A model generated the notes under the pieces. The model saw only the letters and a list, made by a program, of their open reading frames with translations. It was not told the DNA's origin and did no database searches. From NCBI GenBank assembly GCA_026169815.1, contig JAPFDT010000033.1:42575-106574 (forward strand): a stretch of 64,000 bases of DNA, read 5' to 3'. This document shows positions 8,315 through 16,591 of the stretch, piece after piece. Source of the stretch: Pseudogracilibacillus sp. (GTDB lineage Bacteria > Bacillota > Bacilli > Bacillales > Amphibacillaceae). Position numbers and translations under genes: made by a program. Within the stretch, counting starts at the first letter, position 1, and each line of letters begins with the position of its first letter.

Positions 8315-9208
8315 TTATATCTCCAATTTCGGCAATAATGTTTCATATTCCTGTCTTCTATGCTCATATTGCTCTGGCAACTTCAGTGCTGTACCAAGTG
8401 AATCTTTGTCTTCATCCACATCAAACCCTGGCGTGTCTGACGCAAATTCGAAAACAACTTTTCCTTTTTCAGCAGTATAAATCGAATTAAAGTAATTTCT
8501 ATCTCTGACTTCAGTCACACGAAATCCTGCTTTGACAAGTTCCGATTGCCATGCTTTCAACATATCAAGATCTGGTACAGACCAAGCGATATGATGCACT
8601 GTTCCAATCCCAAACCTACCCATTGGTTGTGGTGGGATAGCTGTAATAATATGATGCTTTTCCGCACCTACTGTTTCATAGTGATGATTGTCATCTTCTA
8701 CATCCAGCTTCTTAAGTCCCATAATATTTGTTAGCAATTCTTTCGTACCTGCCGGATCACCAGACAATAATACCGAACCGTGGAAACCAACGATATCATG
8801 GTTATCTGCCGTTTCTTCGCCTTCAACCATTGCTAGTTCAAGACCATGTACATCATCAAACTCTAACGTATCTTTACCAAAAAGCTGTGTCACAGTAACA
8901 TCAATACTTTGTTCGCTTAACTGTGTTTTCCATTTATCAAGACTGCCTTTAGGTATTCTAAAAGCAATCCTACCAACTTGGCCACTACCTATTTTACCTT
9001 GATTATTATTCGTCCAAGGGAAAAATGTAATGACCGTCCCTGGCGTCTCGTTATGATCGCCGAAGTATAAATGGTACACACCAGGGTCATCAAAGTTTAC
9101 TGTTTGTTTAATCAAGCGAAGTCCTAATACATCTCTATAAAATTTCAAGTTCTGATTGGGATCTCCAACTATAGCTGTTATATGGTGAATTTTTTTAATA
9201 GGCTCCAT
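8315..9208 (-). CDS. Ring-cleaving dioxygenase, glyoxalase/VOC fold (MhqA/MhqO-like)
   Basis: A 297-residue two-domain VOC protein of the type annotated as ring-cleaving dioxygenase. The metal ligands expected for this family are present: His in KIHHITA (about residue 9), His in GTVHHIAWS (about 206) and Glu in VVFEFASD (about 254). In Bacillus the relatives open hydroquinone or catechol-like rings and give resistance to quinones. It lies between the paralogous dioxygenase upstream (20 bases) and the flavin-reductase gene (four bases). The ATG 9208 is preceded by GAGAGG. Which of MhqA, MhqE or MhqO it corresponds to cannot be decided here. Confidence 0.88.
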   Translation of the reverse strand: MEPIKKIHHITAIVGDPNQNLKFYRDVLGLRLIKQTVNFDDPGVYHLYFGDHNETPGTVITFFPWTNNNQGKIGSGQVGRIAFRIPKGSLDKWKTQLSEQSIDVTVTQLFGKDTLEFDDVHGLELAMVEGEETADNHDIVGFHGSVLLSGDPAGTKELLTNIMGLKKLDVEDDNHHYETVGAEKHHIITAIPPQPMGRFGIGTVHHIAWSVPDLDMLKAWQSELVKAGFRVTEVRDRNYFNSIYTAEKGKVVFEFASDTPGFDVDEDKDSLGTALKLPEQYEHRRQEYETLLPKLEI

Positions 9209-9228
9209 GTAAATACCTCTCTGATTAA

Positions 9229-10185
9229 TTATTTAGCTCGCCTCGTATCAAACGGACGAATTTGTGATTCAATATATTCACGTTTCGGCTCTAGGAACGG
9301 TGGAAGTGCTAGACTCTCGCCTAACGTCTCATATGGTTCATCACCCATAAAGCCTGGACCATCTGTTGAGAGCTCGATTAAAATATGGCCCACACGTGTA
9401 TATAACGCTTCAAAGTAAAAACGATCTACATTACCTGAATGCTGCATACCCATTGTCTCGTACTTTTCTTCCCACTGTTTAATCGCATCGTGATCTTTCA
9501 CTCTAAACGCTACATGATGCACTTGTCCGTAACCTTGTTGGCTAGGTGTAGAGTTGTCATTTCTTACAATAACTTGACCCCCATTACCGCCTTCGCCTAC
9601 ATCAAACAAGGCCACGTCTTCTTCTTCCAAAATGGATTTCATACCATACACTTCGGTAAGTACCTTTTTGAAATCTTCAAAATAGCTAACCGTAATTTCA
9701 ATTGGACCTAAACCATAAATCGCTTTATCTTCAGGTACCGGACCGTTTTTCCAAGGGATACCTGGTGCGACACCTTCATTATTTTCATCAGAGAACAGTT
9801 GATACTTCTGACCGTCAGACTCTTCAAATGGAAGTACCTTTTTACCGAAGCGTTCCTGTATACCGTCATGTTTAACATCGAATTGTTTAAAACGCTCTAA
9901 ATAATATTCAAGCGCTGCATCATTAGGCACTCTTAGTCCAGTTCTAGAAATGGAATTCGTTCCTGGTGTCCCTTGCGGATTGTTCGGGAAATCGAAGAAC
10001 GTCATATCCGTTCCAGGTGAACCAACATCATCAGCGAAAAATGTGTGATACGTGTGAATATCATCTTGGTTCACTGTTTTCTTAACTAATCTCATCCCAA
10101 GTACTTCTGTGAAAAATTTATAATTACGCATTGCATTATCCGTCATTGCTGTCACATGGTGAATACCTAATAATTTGTTTGTCAT
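9229..10185 (-). CDS. Ring-cleaving dioxygenase, glyoxalase/VOC fold (MhqE/MhqO-like)
   Basis: A 318-residue paralogue of the downstream gene and first intact gene of the operon. Metal ligands are visible in GIHHVTAM (His10), QVHHVAFRV (about His224) and HILIELSTDGPGF (about Glu271). The long central domain and the ending EYIESQIRPFDT are typical of this family. The start ATG 10185 follows AAAGGGG. Family knowledge links it to thiol-independent detoxification of hydroquinones and quinones in the cytoplasm. It lies directly downstream of the remains of a MarR-type repressor gene, matching the mhqR-mhqE-mhqD layout in Staphylococcus. Confidence 0.9.
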   Translation of the reverse strand: MTNKLLGIHHVTAMTDNAMRNYKFFTEVLGMRLVKKTVNQDDIHTYHTFFADDVGSPGTDMTFFDFPNNPQGTPGTNSISRTGLRVPNDAALEYYLERFKQFDVKHDGIQERFGKKVLPFEESDGQKYQLFSDENNEGVAPGIPWKNGPVPEDKAIYGLGPIEITVSYFEDFKKVLTEVYGMKSILEEEDVALFDVGEGGNGGQVIVRNDNSTPSQQGYGQVHHVAFRVKDHDAIKQWEEKYETMGMQHSGNVDRFYFEALYTRVGHILIELSTDGPGFMGDEPYETLGESLALPPFLEPKREYIESQIRPFDTRRAK

Positions 10186-10207
10186 ATATAAAAACCCCTT
10201 TGTTTGT

Positions 10208-10261
10208 ATAATAATTTACATTTAACTATATACCCAATTAATATATTACTAAACCGAGATA
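10208..10261 (-). promoter_or_regulatory. Possible internal promoter and degenerate MhqR-like operator before the dioxygenase gene
   Basis: Minus-strand TTGGGT (10237-10232), 18-base spacer and TATTAT (10213-10208) could start transcription just upstream of the first dioxygenase gene. Just upstream, at 10244-10261, TATTAC-6 bases-GAGATA matches the spacing of the perfect palindrome at 10500-10517, with two mismatches in one arm. It overlaps the 3' end of the repressor remnant. Function is inferred. Confidence 0.35.
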
Positions 10262-10475
10262 CATGTGTTAAAAAAATTACATGCTTTGTGCATTTGTGCA
10301 TGAAATCCTAGTTTTTTTAACTGTTCAATTAGTATTTCCCTCTTATTCATATCTAATCCACTTAAAATCTCATTTAAAGCTTCCTTATGTTTAGGAAATA
10401 CTTTATTCATCAATTTAAAACTATAAATAGCTTTAATAACAATTGAACTTCTTTCTCATGATTTTCTGTCGACAT
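10249..10475 (-). pseudogene. Internally deleted MarR-family repressor gene (mhqR-like)
   Basis: Two pieces of one MarR-type regulator remain. The first, from ATG 10475, reads MSTENHEKEVQLLLKLFIVLN and stops at 10410; KLFIVL is the typical first helix of MhqR-like proteins. The second, from about 10413 to 10249, reads MNKVFPKHKEALNEILSGLD at its start and continues to KKLGFHAQ. This matches the C-terminal dimerisation helices of MarR proteins (normally following the winged helix). The entire DNA-binding winged helix, about 85 residues or 250 bases, is missing and the two pieces are in different frames. The family assignment is pattern-based; loss of function is a direct consequence of the missing DNA-binding domain. 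Confidence 0.65.
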
Positions 10476-10499
10476 AACATCTAACGTTTCTGAATCAGA

Positions 10500-10517
10500 T
10501 ATCTCGAACCTGAGATA
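10500..10517. promoter_or_regulatory. MhqR-type operator palindrome
   Basis: The 18-base sequence TATCTCGAACCTGAGATA is a perfect inverted repeat (TATCTC, six bases, GAGATA). It has the same half-sites and spacing as the MhqR box I recall from Bacillus subtilis (TATCTC-GAATTC-GAGATA). It abuts the -10 of the promoter at 10518-10547 on its downstream side, where a bound repressor would block initiation. Confidence 0.75.
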
Positions 10518-10547
10518 AGTATATAACGAAAATGATATGATTGTCAA
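10518..10547 (-). promoter_or_regulatory. Strong sigma-A promoter of the mhqR remnant and dioxygenase operon
   Basis: Minus-strand TTGACA (10547-10542), an 18-base spacer and TATACT (10523-10518): a near-consensus promoter immediately followed by the operator palindrome. It would drive the repressor remnant and the four downstream genes. Confidence 0.7.
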
Positions 10548-10626
10548 TAAGGTTGCTTGAAGTTTTTATTTATTTGTTTGGCTCTGTTAAAGCGTAATGT
10601 TATTTTTTATTGTTTTTTGAAAAGAT

Positions 10627-10926
10627 TCATCCAATAAATGGAGGGTCTATTGATTTAATGTAGTCCGCTTCCATCATTCAACCTTCAACATTCAACGGTT
10701 CTGAATTATATAATGCATCTGTTATCGGAGATTCAACAGCAGGTTCTATCTCGTTTGATCGTCTTTTGAATTCGCTAATAAATCCTTCCTGATCATTTCT
10801 CTATAACTCTTCCATTATTTATTCTGTAAAATAGTTGTTATCGGACTCCACATTTCGGATTACCCATCGATTGCTATGCAATTCAATGATAGCTTCTTGT
10901 CCCATACCTAATTTATTTACATACTT
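10627..10926 (-). pseudogene. Degraded reading frame of unknown origin
   Basis: One minus-strand frame from about 10926 to 10627 reads as plausible acidic protein interrupted by in-frame stops. Recognisable segments are KYVNKLGMGQEAIIELHSNR, then after stops at 10821-10819 and 10803-10801 RNDQEGFISEFKRRSNEIEP, and after a stop at 10680-10678 MMEADYIKSIDPPFIG. No ribosome site or intact start was found. I do not recognise the family. The rest of the 10548-10990 interval shows nothing else I can support. Confidence 0.3.
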
Positions 10927-10990
10927 TTATTACCTTAAGCAAAGATCTAGAGCATATAAGGAGTTTGTTACACTTATTATGAATAAATAT

Positions 10991-11026
10991 AAAAAACCCT
11001 CTCCCACCAAAGTGAGAAAGGGTTTT
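10991..11026 (-). terminator. Rho-independent terminator of the rplM-rpsI operon
   Basis: Minus-strand AAAACCCTTTCTC stem closing with GAGAGGGTTTTTT, 18 bases after the rpsI stop. The A-rich left side lets it work in the other direction as well. Same sequence family as 6368-6408. Confidence 0.85.
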
Positions 11027-11044
11027 GAATACGATAATATAAAA

Positions 11045-11437
11045 TTAACGTTTTGAGAACTGTCCACGACGACGCGCACTGCGTAGGCCTGGTTTTTTAC
11101 GTTCTGTCATACGAGGATCTCTTGTTAAGAATCCTTCTGCTTTTAATGTTCCACGATATTCAGGATCTGCTTCTAGTAAAGCACGAGCAACACCATGACG
11201 GATAGCTCCAGCTTGACCAGTGAATCCACCACCGTTTACGTTAACTAGTACATCATACGTACCTTCAGTTTCAGTAGCTACAAGTGGTTGTTTTAAAATA
11301 GTACGTTGTGTATCATATGGGAAATATTCTTCCGCATCACGTTTGTTAATGATTACACGACCAGAACCTGGTACTAAACGTACACGAGCTGTTGATTTTT
11401 TACGGCGACCTGTTCCATAATATTGTACTTGTGACAA
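11045..11437 (-). CDS. rpsI: 30S ribosomal protein S9
   Basis: A 130-residue S9 of the small-subunit head, whose C-terminal tail reaches the P-site tRNA. It opens with [17 protein letters not shown] and ends with RRRGQFSKR, both diagnostic; the final Lys-Arg contacting tRNA is present. Length is exactly that of the Bacillus protein. It follows rplM by 18 bases with a ribosome site (GGGAGG) and is terminated by the hairpin just downstream. Confidence 0.98.
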   Translation of the reverse strand: MSQVQYYGTGRRKKSTARVRLVPGSGRVIINKRDAEEYFPYDTQRTILKQPLVATETEGTYDVLVNVNGGGFTGQAGAIRHGVARALLEADPEYRGTLKAEGFLTRDPRMTERKKPGLRSARRRGQFSKR

Positions 11438-11455
11438 TTGATTAACCTCCCTTAA

Positions 11456-11893
11456 TTATCCTTTTAATTCGTAAACTTCTGGCTGTTGACCTTGGTTCTT
11501 ATGCTCTGGACCACTGTAAACGTGAAGTTTCTTAAACATTTGACGTCCTAAAGCTCCCTTAGGTAACATACCTCTTACTGCGATTTCAATCATCTTTTCA
11601 GGATAGTTTGTTTTCATTTCAAGTGCGTTACGCTCTCTTAATCCACCAGTGTATCCTGAGTGGTTATAATACATTTTATCATTTAATTTGTTTCCAGTAA
11701 GTTCAATCTTTTCAGCATTAACAATAATAACGTAATCTCCAGTGTCCACATGCGGTGTGTACGTCGGCTTATGCTTCCCACGTAGGATAGATGCTACTTC
11801 TGTTGATAGACGACCTAAACGTAGATCTTCTGCATCAATCACATACCACTTGCGCTCTACATTACCATCATTTGCCATGAATGTTGTACGCAT
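11456..11893 (-). CDS. rplM: 50S ribosomal protein L13
   Basis: A 145-residue L13, an early-assembly protein of the large subunit. Diagnostic segments are [18 protein letters not shown] near the start, [20 protein letters not shown] and the ending [18 protein letters not shown]. The start ATG 11893 has GGAGG nine bases upstream. Together with rpsI it forms a two-gene operon with its own promoter and a leader of about 100 bases. The leader may be the L13-binding autoregulatory RNA described for Bacillales. Confidence 0.98.
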   Translation of the reverse strand: MRTTFMANDGNVERKWYVIDAEDLRLGRLSTEVASILRGKHKPTYTPHVDTGDYVIIVNAEKIELTGNKLNDKMYYNHSGYTGGLRERNALEMKTNYPEKMIEIAVRGMLPKGALGRQMFKKLHVYSGPEHKNQGQQPEVYELKG

Positions 11894-11904
11894 GGTTATT
11901 TCCC

Positions 11905-11990
11905 TCCAAAATTCTGTTTCATTTTTACTTGTTCATCTATATTCACACAATTAGTTTCCGGGGCTAATTATGGATTAGAAACAATTTGCC
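11905..11990 (-). ncRNA. Candidate L13 leader RNA of rplM-rpsI
   Basis: The transcript leader between promoter and rplM contains the stem TAATTAG-CCCCGGAAA-CTAATTG and additional pairing potential. Bacillales have a known autoregulatory L13 leader at this position. I base the call on position and one clear stem, so the family assignment is inference. Confidence 0.45.
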
Positions 11991-11997
11991 ATACACT

Positions 11998-12027
11998 ATA
12001 ATATATCAAATACGTATCTTAAGTCAA
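11998..12027 (-). promoter_or_regulatory. Sigma-A promoter of rplM-rpsI
   Basis: Minus-strand TTGACT (12027-12022), 18-base spacer and TATTAT (12003-11998), just downstream of the truA stop. A TATATT alternative at 16-base spacing overlaps it. Confidence 0.6.
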
Positions 12028-12045
12028 GGAATTACCTCTTTAAAT

Positions 12046-12798
12046 TCAATTATCTTTTTCATATATAACATCCCACAAATATAAGCCTTCTGGTGGAATT
12101 GTCATACCTGCATATTCTCTGTTTTTCACTGAAAATAATGTATCAATTTCTGACATTGACATTTTCCCTTTTGCGACATCCAGTAAAACACTGACGATAA
12201 TACGTGCCATATGATATAAAAAGCCATCCCCTCGCAAAATCACCATAATGATATCTTCTTGTTTATGACAACTCACTTTATACAGCGTCCGTACACGACT
12301 TCCTTTTATCGTCGTTTTTGCTGAACAAAAAGATGTAAAATCATGTGTTCCTTCAAATTTCTTACACGCAGCTTGAAATTTCTCTATATTTATTACATCA
12401 GGGTCAAAATGTGTGTAATTTCGCTTGAATACGTCAGGCTCATTCGTATTTAAAATAAAGTAGCGATATTCTTTTTCTATTGCATCGAATCTAGCATGGA
12501 AATTCTCTGACACTTCTTCTACTGCGACAATTCTTATATCACTTGGTAAAAGAGTATTTAAAGCTTTTTTCCAACGATGTGATGGAATAGTTAATTCTGT
12601 ATTAAAATGGAATACTTGTCGTTTGGCGTGAACGCCTTTGTCTGTGCGACCTGACGATTGAATGCGAATGTCGTTTCCTTTATGCATTCGTTTTAATGCT
12701 GCTTCAATTTCTGCTTGTACGGTTCGACTTTTAGGTTGGATTTGATAGCCTGAGAAGTTCGTGCCGTCATAACTTACTGTACATTTTAATTTATTCAT
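12046..12798 (-). CDS. truA: tRNA pseudouridine(38-40) synthase TruA
   Basis: TruA converts uridines 38-40 of the tRNA anticodon stem to pseudouridine. The 250-residue protein carries the catalytic Asp in SSGRTDKGVHAKRQVFHF (about residue 53), the YRYFIL motif of the family near 112 and FLYHMARIIV near 198-207. It starts 18 bases after ecfT with its own ribosome site. This gene order (rplQ-ecfA1-ecfA2-ecfT-truA-rplM-rpsI) is standard in Bacillales. Confidence 0.97.
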   Translation of the reverse strand: MNKLKCTVSYDGTNFSGYQIQPKSRTVQAEIEAALKRMHKGNDIRIQSSGRTDKGVHAKRQVFHFNTELTIPSHRWKKALNTLLPSDIRIVAVEEVSENFHARFDAIEKEYRYFILNTNEPDVFKRNYTHFDPDVINIEKFQAACKKFEGTHDFTSFCSAKTTIKGSRVRTLYKVSCHKQEDIIMVILRGDGFLYHMARIIVSVLLDVAKGKMSMSEIDTLFSVKNREYAGMTIPPEGLYLWDVIYEKDN

Positions 12799-12816
12799 CT
12801 TACTTCGTCCTTTACA

Positions 12817-13614
12817 CTAATTACGTAGAAAAAATAAGCCGATGACCATGATGATGAAAATAACAAACATGACTATATCACGTGTCACATACGTTAATTC
12901 ACGCAATTTAGTACGTCCTTCCCCACCTTGATATCCTCTTGCTTCCATTGCCATCGCAAGCTCCTCGGCACGTTTAAATGCACTAACAAAAAGTGGGACA
13001 AGTAGTGGTATAATTGCCTTTAAGCGTTCTTTAAATTTTCCTGTTCTAAAATCAACACCACGGGAGGCCTGCGCTTTTGAGATTTTATCCGTTTCTTGCA
13101 TTAATGTTGGAATAAATCGTAATGATATTGACATCATGAGCGCTAATTCATGCACTGGAAATTTCACTTTGTTTAATGGGTGCAATAAAGCTTCAATAGC
13201 GTCCGTTATTTCAATCGGTGTCGTCGTTAACGTTAATAAAGAAGTCATTAAAATTAACAACAAGAAACGTAATGAAATAATTAATCCTTGAATAATACCG
13301 CCTTTATGGAAGGTAAATACCCACCAATCGACAACAATCGGGCCTTCTTTCGTTAAAAACAAATGTAATAAAAAGGTGAAGAAAATTAAAAACCATATCG
13401 GGGTGAGTCCTTTAATAATAAAACGTAATGGAATTCGTGTAATCGCAACCGCAAGCAACACAAATAACGTTAACAAGCCGTAACTTAATGCATTATTTGC
13501 AAAAAATACGACAATAACGTAAAAGAATATAACGATAATTTTCGTTCTGGGATCTAATTTATGTATAAAAGAATCACCTGGAACATATTGTCCGATGATC
13601 ATCGAGTTTAACAT
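12817..13614 (-). CDS. ecfT: Energy-coupling factor transporter transmembrane protein EcfT
   Basis: EcfT is the membrane scaffold linking the two ATPases to interchangeable vitamin- or metal-binding S components. The 265-residue protein has five or more membrane helices (about 27-60, 68-88, 108-130, 200-215 and 245-263). Both coupling-helix motifs that contact the ATPases are present: QASRGVD (about 182-188) and EARGYQG (about 224-230). Start ATG 13614 has AAGGAG nine bases upstream. It follows ecfA2 by 36 bases in one operon. No S component is encoded here, so this is a group-II module serving several substrates. Confidence 0.96.
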   Translation of the reverse strand: MLNSMIIGQYVPGDSFIHKLDPRTKIIVIFFYVIVVFFANNALSYGLLTLFVLLAVAITRIPLRFIIKGLTPIWFLIFFTFLLHLFLTKEGPIVVDWWVFTFHKGGIIQGLIISLRFLLLILMTSLLTLTTTPIEITDAIEALLHPLNKVKFPVHELALMMSISLRFIPTLMQETDKISKAQASRGVDFRTGKFKERLKAIIPLLVPLFVSAFKRAEELAMAMEARGYQGGEGRTKLRELTYVTRDIVMFVIFIIMVIGLFFLRN

Positions 13615-13650
13615 AGTGTGTACTCCTTATAATGTTGCATTTACCTTTAT

Positions 13651-14517
13651 TTATTTCGCTTGTTCTAACGTTTCGGTAATGAGATTAGCGATTTGTTCTG
13701 ACGACTGTTTTATAAGTGGATATGATGTATTGAATCGTTTATTAAAAGCTTTTATAAAGCGAATCGACTCTGGTAATTCTAAATCCACTTGTTTAATTAC
13801 TTCTTCTTGCGCAAAGATTTCCTCAGGTCGGCCTTCCATATATTTTTCACCTTCATTTAAAATGATAATATAGTCGGCATACTGTAGTGCATCTTCCATA
13901 CTGTGCGTAATGAGAATCGTAGTTTGATTTTCTGCTTCATGGTGCAATGTGTAAAACATGTCCATTATTTCTTGTTGTCCTCTTGGATCGAGACCTGCTG
14001 TTGGCTCATCTAAGACGTAGATTTCAGGATTAATAGCTAATACACCAGCAATTGCGACACGACGCATTTGCCCACCACTGAGTTCAAATGGAGAGCGTGC
14101 TAACATTGCTTCACTTAAGCCAACTTGCGTGATGACTTCTTTTACCCTACTTTGAATAACTTCTTCAGGTACAGCAAAATTTTCTGGTCCAAAGGCTATA
14201 TCTTTCTCAACTGTTTCTTCGAATAACTGATGTTCTGGATACTGAAAAACAACGCCAACATGGCTGCGTAATTCTTTCATTTCTTTCAGCTTTTTATCAG
14301 GTGATAATGTATAAGGTCCGATTGTTATTTCACCTTCAGTCGGACGAATGATTCCATTTAAATGTTGGATTAACGTTGATTTACCTGAACCTGTATGGCC
14401 AATAATTGCAACGAATGAGCCAGATGGAATATGAAGGGAAATGTCTTTTAAAGCTTGGTGTTCAAATGGTGAGTTCGGTTGATACGTATAACTTACGTTT
14501 TTGAATGTAATGTCCAT
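13651..14517 (-). CDS. ecfA2: Energy-coupling factor transporter ATP-binding protein EcfA2
   Basis: The second ATPase of the ECF vitamin/cation importer, 288 residues. Walker [10 protein letters not shown] (40-48), Q-loop [10 protein letters not shown] (about 91-100), signature LSGGQMRR (146-153), Walker B VLDEP with Glu171 and the switch His205 in ITHS are all intact, so it should hydrolyse ATP. Its start lies inside the end of ecfA1 (25-base overlap), indicating translational coupling. Confidence 0.97.
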   Translation of the reverse strand: MDITFKNVSYTYQPNSPFEHQALKDISLHIPSGSFVAIIGHTGSGKSTLIQHLNGIIRPTEGEITIGPYTLSPDKKLKEMKELRSHVGVVFQYPEHQLFEETVEKDIAFGPENFAVPEEVIQSRVKEVITQVGLSEAMLARSPFELSGGQMRRVAIAGVLAINPEIYVLDEPTAGLDPRGQQEIMDMFYTLHHEAENQTTILITHSMEDALQYADYIIILNEGEKYMEGRPEEIFAQEEVIKQVDLELPESIRFIKAFNKRFNTSYPLIKQSSEQIANLITETLEQAK

Positions 14518-15329
14518 AGTTCCTCCAACATCTCTTCTGTCGTAAAAGGTTCTTTTTGTAGGGAAATTCCTCGTTGTGCTAATTGATTCGATAATGTCGT
14601 TATAAATGGCACATCAAGACCAATATCCCTTAATTTATTTCCGTTTCGTAAAATGGCTTGCGGCTGATCAATCATCCAAACTTCCCCTTGATTTAAGACG
14701 ATGACGCGATCTGTTTGCGTTACTTCTTGTAAATCGTGCGTAATCGTCACTAAGGATAATTGTTCTTCCGTAATTAACCGACTAATTGTTTCCATAATTT
14801 CTTTCCGTCCACGAGGATCGAGCATCACTGTAGCTTCATCTAAAATTAATACTTTTGGCGAAATAGCAATGACACCAGCAATTGCGACACGCTGTTTTTG
14901 ACCGCCTGAAAGACGATGTGGTTCGGTTAATAAATACTTTTCCATATTAACAGCTTTTAACGAAGATTTTATTCGTTCTTGCATCACAGTTCGAGCTACA
15001 CCACGATTTTCCATTCCAAATGCAACATCATCTTGTACTGTAGCGCCAACAAATTGGTTATCTGGATTTTGAAAAACCATGCCAACATTACGTCGAATAT
15101 CCCAAATGGATGATTCTGTTAGTCGTTGATCATTAATCCAAATTTCGCCTTCTTGTGGAAATAATAAACCGTTCATTAATTTAGCTATTGTTGATTTTCC
15201 TGAACCGTTATGACCGATAATCGCAACTGATTCTCTTTCGTCTATGGTAAAAGATACATCCTTTAACACCCATGGTCCGTTTTCATCGTATCGAAATGAA
15301 ACGTGCTTAAATTCAATTAAAGGTTTCAT
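14493..15329 (-). CDS. ecfA1: Energy-coupling factor transporter ATP-binding protein EcfA1
   Basis: The first ATPase of the ECF module, 278 residues from ATG 15329, chosen because GAGGAGG lies about nine bases upstream. Walker [11 protein letters not shown]-loop [10 protein letters not shown], signature LSGGQKQR, Walker B LILDEAT and the switch His in ITHDL are present. The DEATVMLD variant of the D-loop is the usual EcfA1 form and distinguishes it from EcfA2. It is the first gene of ecfA1-ecfA2-ecfT-truA and is separated from rplQ by the repeat array, so it probably needs its own promoter, which I could not place confidently. Confidence 0.96.
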   Translation of the reverse strand: MKPLIEFKHVSFRYDENGPWVLKDVSFTIDERESVAIIGHNGSGKSTIAKLMNGLLFPQEGEIWINDQRLTESSIWDIRRNVGMVFQNPDNQFVGATVQDDVAFGMENRGVARTVMQERIKSSLKAVNMEKYLLTEPHRLSGGQKQRVAIAGVIAISPKVLILDEATVMLDPRGRKEIMETISRLITEEQLSLVTITHDLQEVTQTDRVIVLNQGEVWMIDQPQAILRNGNKLRDIGLDVPFITTLSNQLAQRGISLQKEPFTTEEMLEELWTLHSKT

Positions 15330-15633
15330 CTGCTTCTCGCCTCCTCGCCGCATTATTCTTCGTCTATCATAGCATATTTTGATGCCTATTTTCAGCTTCT
15401 TCCTACCTAAATTGGCTTAATAGAAGAATTAATACTAAAATTTTCGACAAATGCTACTGATTTTAATTATTTTAGATAAGTATTAATAAATTGAGCATTC
15501 CATTGGCTCATAGTAGAGGAAAATGATGTGAGGATGAACCGGTAGGACATGATAATACACTAAAATAGACACTTGTAATCAGACATAGTGAAGATAACAT
15601 TTTGCAATTCGATTATATTCATCATTATTTATT

Positions 15634-15992
15634 CTTACGCGTAGAAGATACACAAGTCACCACGTGTATTGCGCGTAAGAACAGTCTTGCACGCAAAAGA
15701 TACACAAGGCACCACATGTATTGCGTGTAGGAACAGTCTTGCACGCAATAGATACACAATACACCACATGTATTGCGCATAAGAACGGTCTTGCACGCAA
15801 AAGATGCACAAAAAACGCCAAGTATTGCGCGTAAGAACGGGCTTGCACGTAAAGGATACACAAGGCACCACATGTATTGCGTGTAGGAACAGTCTTGCAC
15901 GCAGAAGATACACAAAACAACACATGTATTGCGTGTAAGAACGGTCTTGCACGTAAAAGATGCACAAAAAACGCCAAGTATTGCGCGTAAGA
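15634..15992. repeat. Tandem array of about seven 52-bp units with 156-bp higher-order structure
   Basis: The block CTTGCACG recurs at 15686, 15738, 15790, 15842, 15894 and 15946, exactly every 52 bases. Each unit holds a 30-base inverted repeat (ATTGCGTG, 14-base loop, CACGCAAT in the best copy) plus a 22-base linker beginning AGATACACAA. The linkers run in order ABCABC after the first unit: units 2-4 and 5-7 correspond one to one, including the divergent GATGCACAAAAAACGCCAAG version in units 4 and 7. A 156-base block was therefore duplicated. It lies between ecfA1 and rplQ. The remaining gap (15354-15633) shows nothing I can support. Confidence 0.9.
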
Positions 15993-16082
15993 ATATTTTA
16001 TAAGAGGATAAAAGCAAAATTACATCTTTAATCTATTATTATGTCGCATTTTTTGTTTACAATGATTGCATTTTAACCAAAT

Positions 16083-16133
16083 AAAAAGGGCTTGGAGCTA
16101 TCTCATAATTGAGACGTTGTCCTGCCCTTTTTT
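16083..16133 (-). terminator. Rho-independent terminator of the ribosomal alpha operon
   Basis: Minus-strand AAAAAAGGGC pairs with GCCCTTTTTA, enclosing a second stem (GTCTCAATTATGAGAT). It lies just after rplQ and ends the long ribosomal superoperon before the repeat array. Confidence 0.85.
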
Positions 16134-16143
16134 AGAAGTGTTA

Positions 16144-16545
16144 TTATTCAGCGTTTGCAGCTGAAGAACCAGCTTCCTCATTATCATTTAATTCTCTTAG
16201 TTCGATAATTGCCATGTTAGCACCGTCTCCACGACGAGGTCCTAATTTAAGTACACGAGTGTAACCACCTTGTACATTCTCATAGCGTTCAGCGATTTCG
16301 CCAAACAATTTATCCAGAACAGCTACGTCGTTTTCATCCTTCTTCTTATATAAGATAGAAGCTGCTTGACGACGGGCATGTAGATCTCCACGCTTACCTA
16401 ATGTTACTACTTTATCTACAAGCTTTTTTAACTCTTTTGCTTTAGATTCAGTTGTTTCAATACGTCCGTGTAAAATAACATCAGTAGTTAAATTACGTAA
16501 CAGAGCCATACGTACATCTGTAGTACGTCCTAACTTTCTAGGCAT
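16144..16545 (-). CDS. rplQ: 50S ribosomal protein L17
   Basis: A 133-residue L17 of the large subunit, last gene of the superoperon. It begins [20 protein letters not shown] and contains [22 protein letters not shown] near the end. It is about a dozen residues longer than the Bacillus protein because of an acidic, Ala/Ser tail (ending [11 protein letters not shown]). A ribosome site (AAAGGAGG) precedes ATG 16545. It follows rpoA as in all Bacillales. Confidence 0.97.
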   Translation of the reverse strand: MPRKLGRTTDVRMALLRNLTTDVILHGRIETTESKAKELKKLVDKVVTLGKRGDLHARRQAASILYKKKDENDVAVLDKLFGEIAERYENVQGGYTRVLKLGPRRGDGANMAIIELRELNDNEEAGSSAANAE

Positions 16546-16591
16546 GAGTTTCCCTCCTTTTCACTCCATGACGATTAGTGTAATTTACGAA

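Noticed and set aside
10835..11056. 73-codon plus-strand frame reaching into the rpsI terminator
   Set aside because: It reads through the terminator hairpin and into the rpsI end on the opposite strand; no ribosome site.
15634..15992. Possible CRISPR array
   Set aside because: The segments between the hairpin blocks are near-copies of each other instead of unique spacers, the period is a plain tandem repeat, and no cas gene is nearby.
15625..16017. Three overlapping minus-strand open frames of 106 to 130 codons with Cys-rich repeats
   Set aside because: They are a by-product of the 52-base repeat: since 52 is not divisible by 3, an open frame in one copy stays open in all three. No ribosome sites, and the peptides are simply the repeat read in rotating frames.
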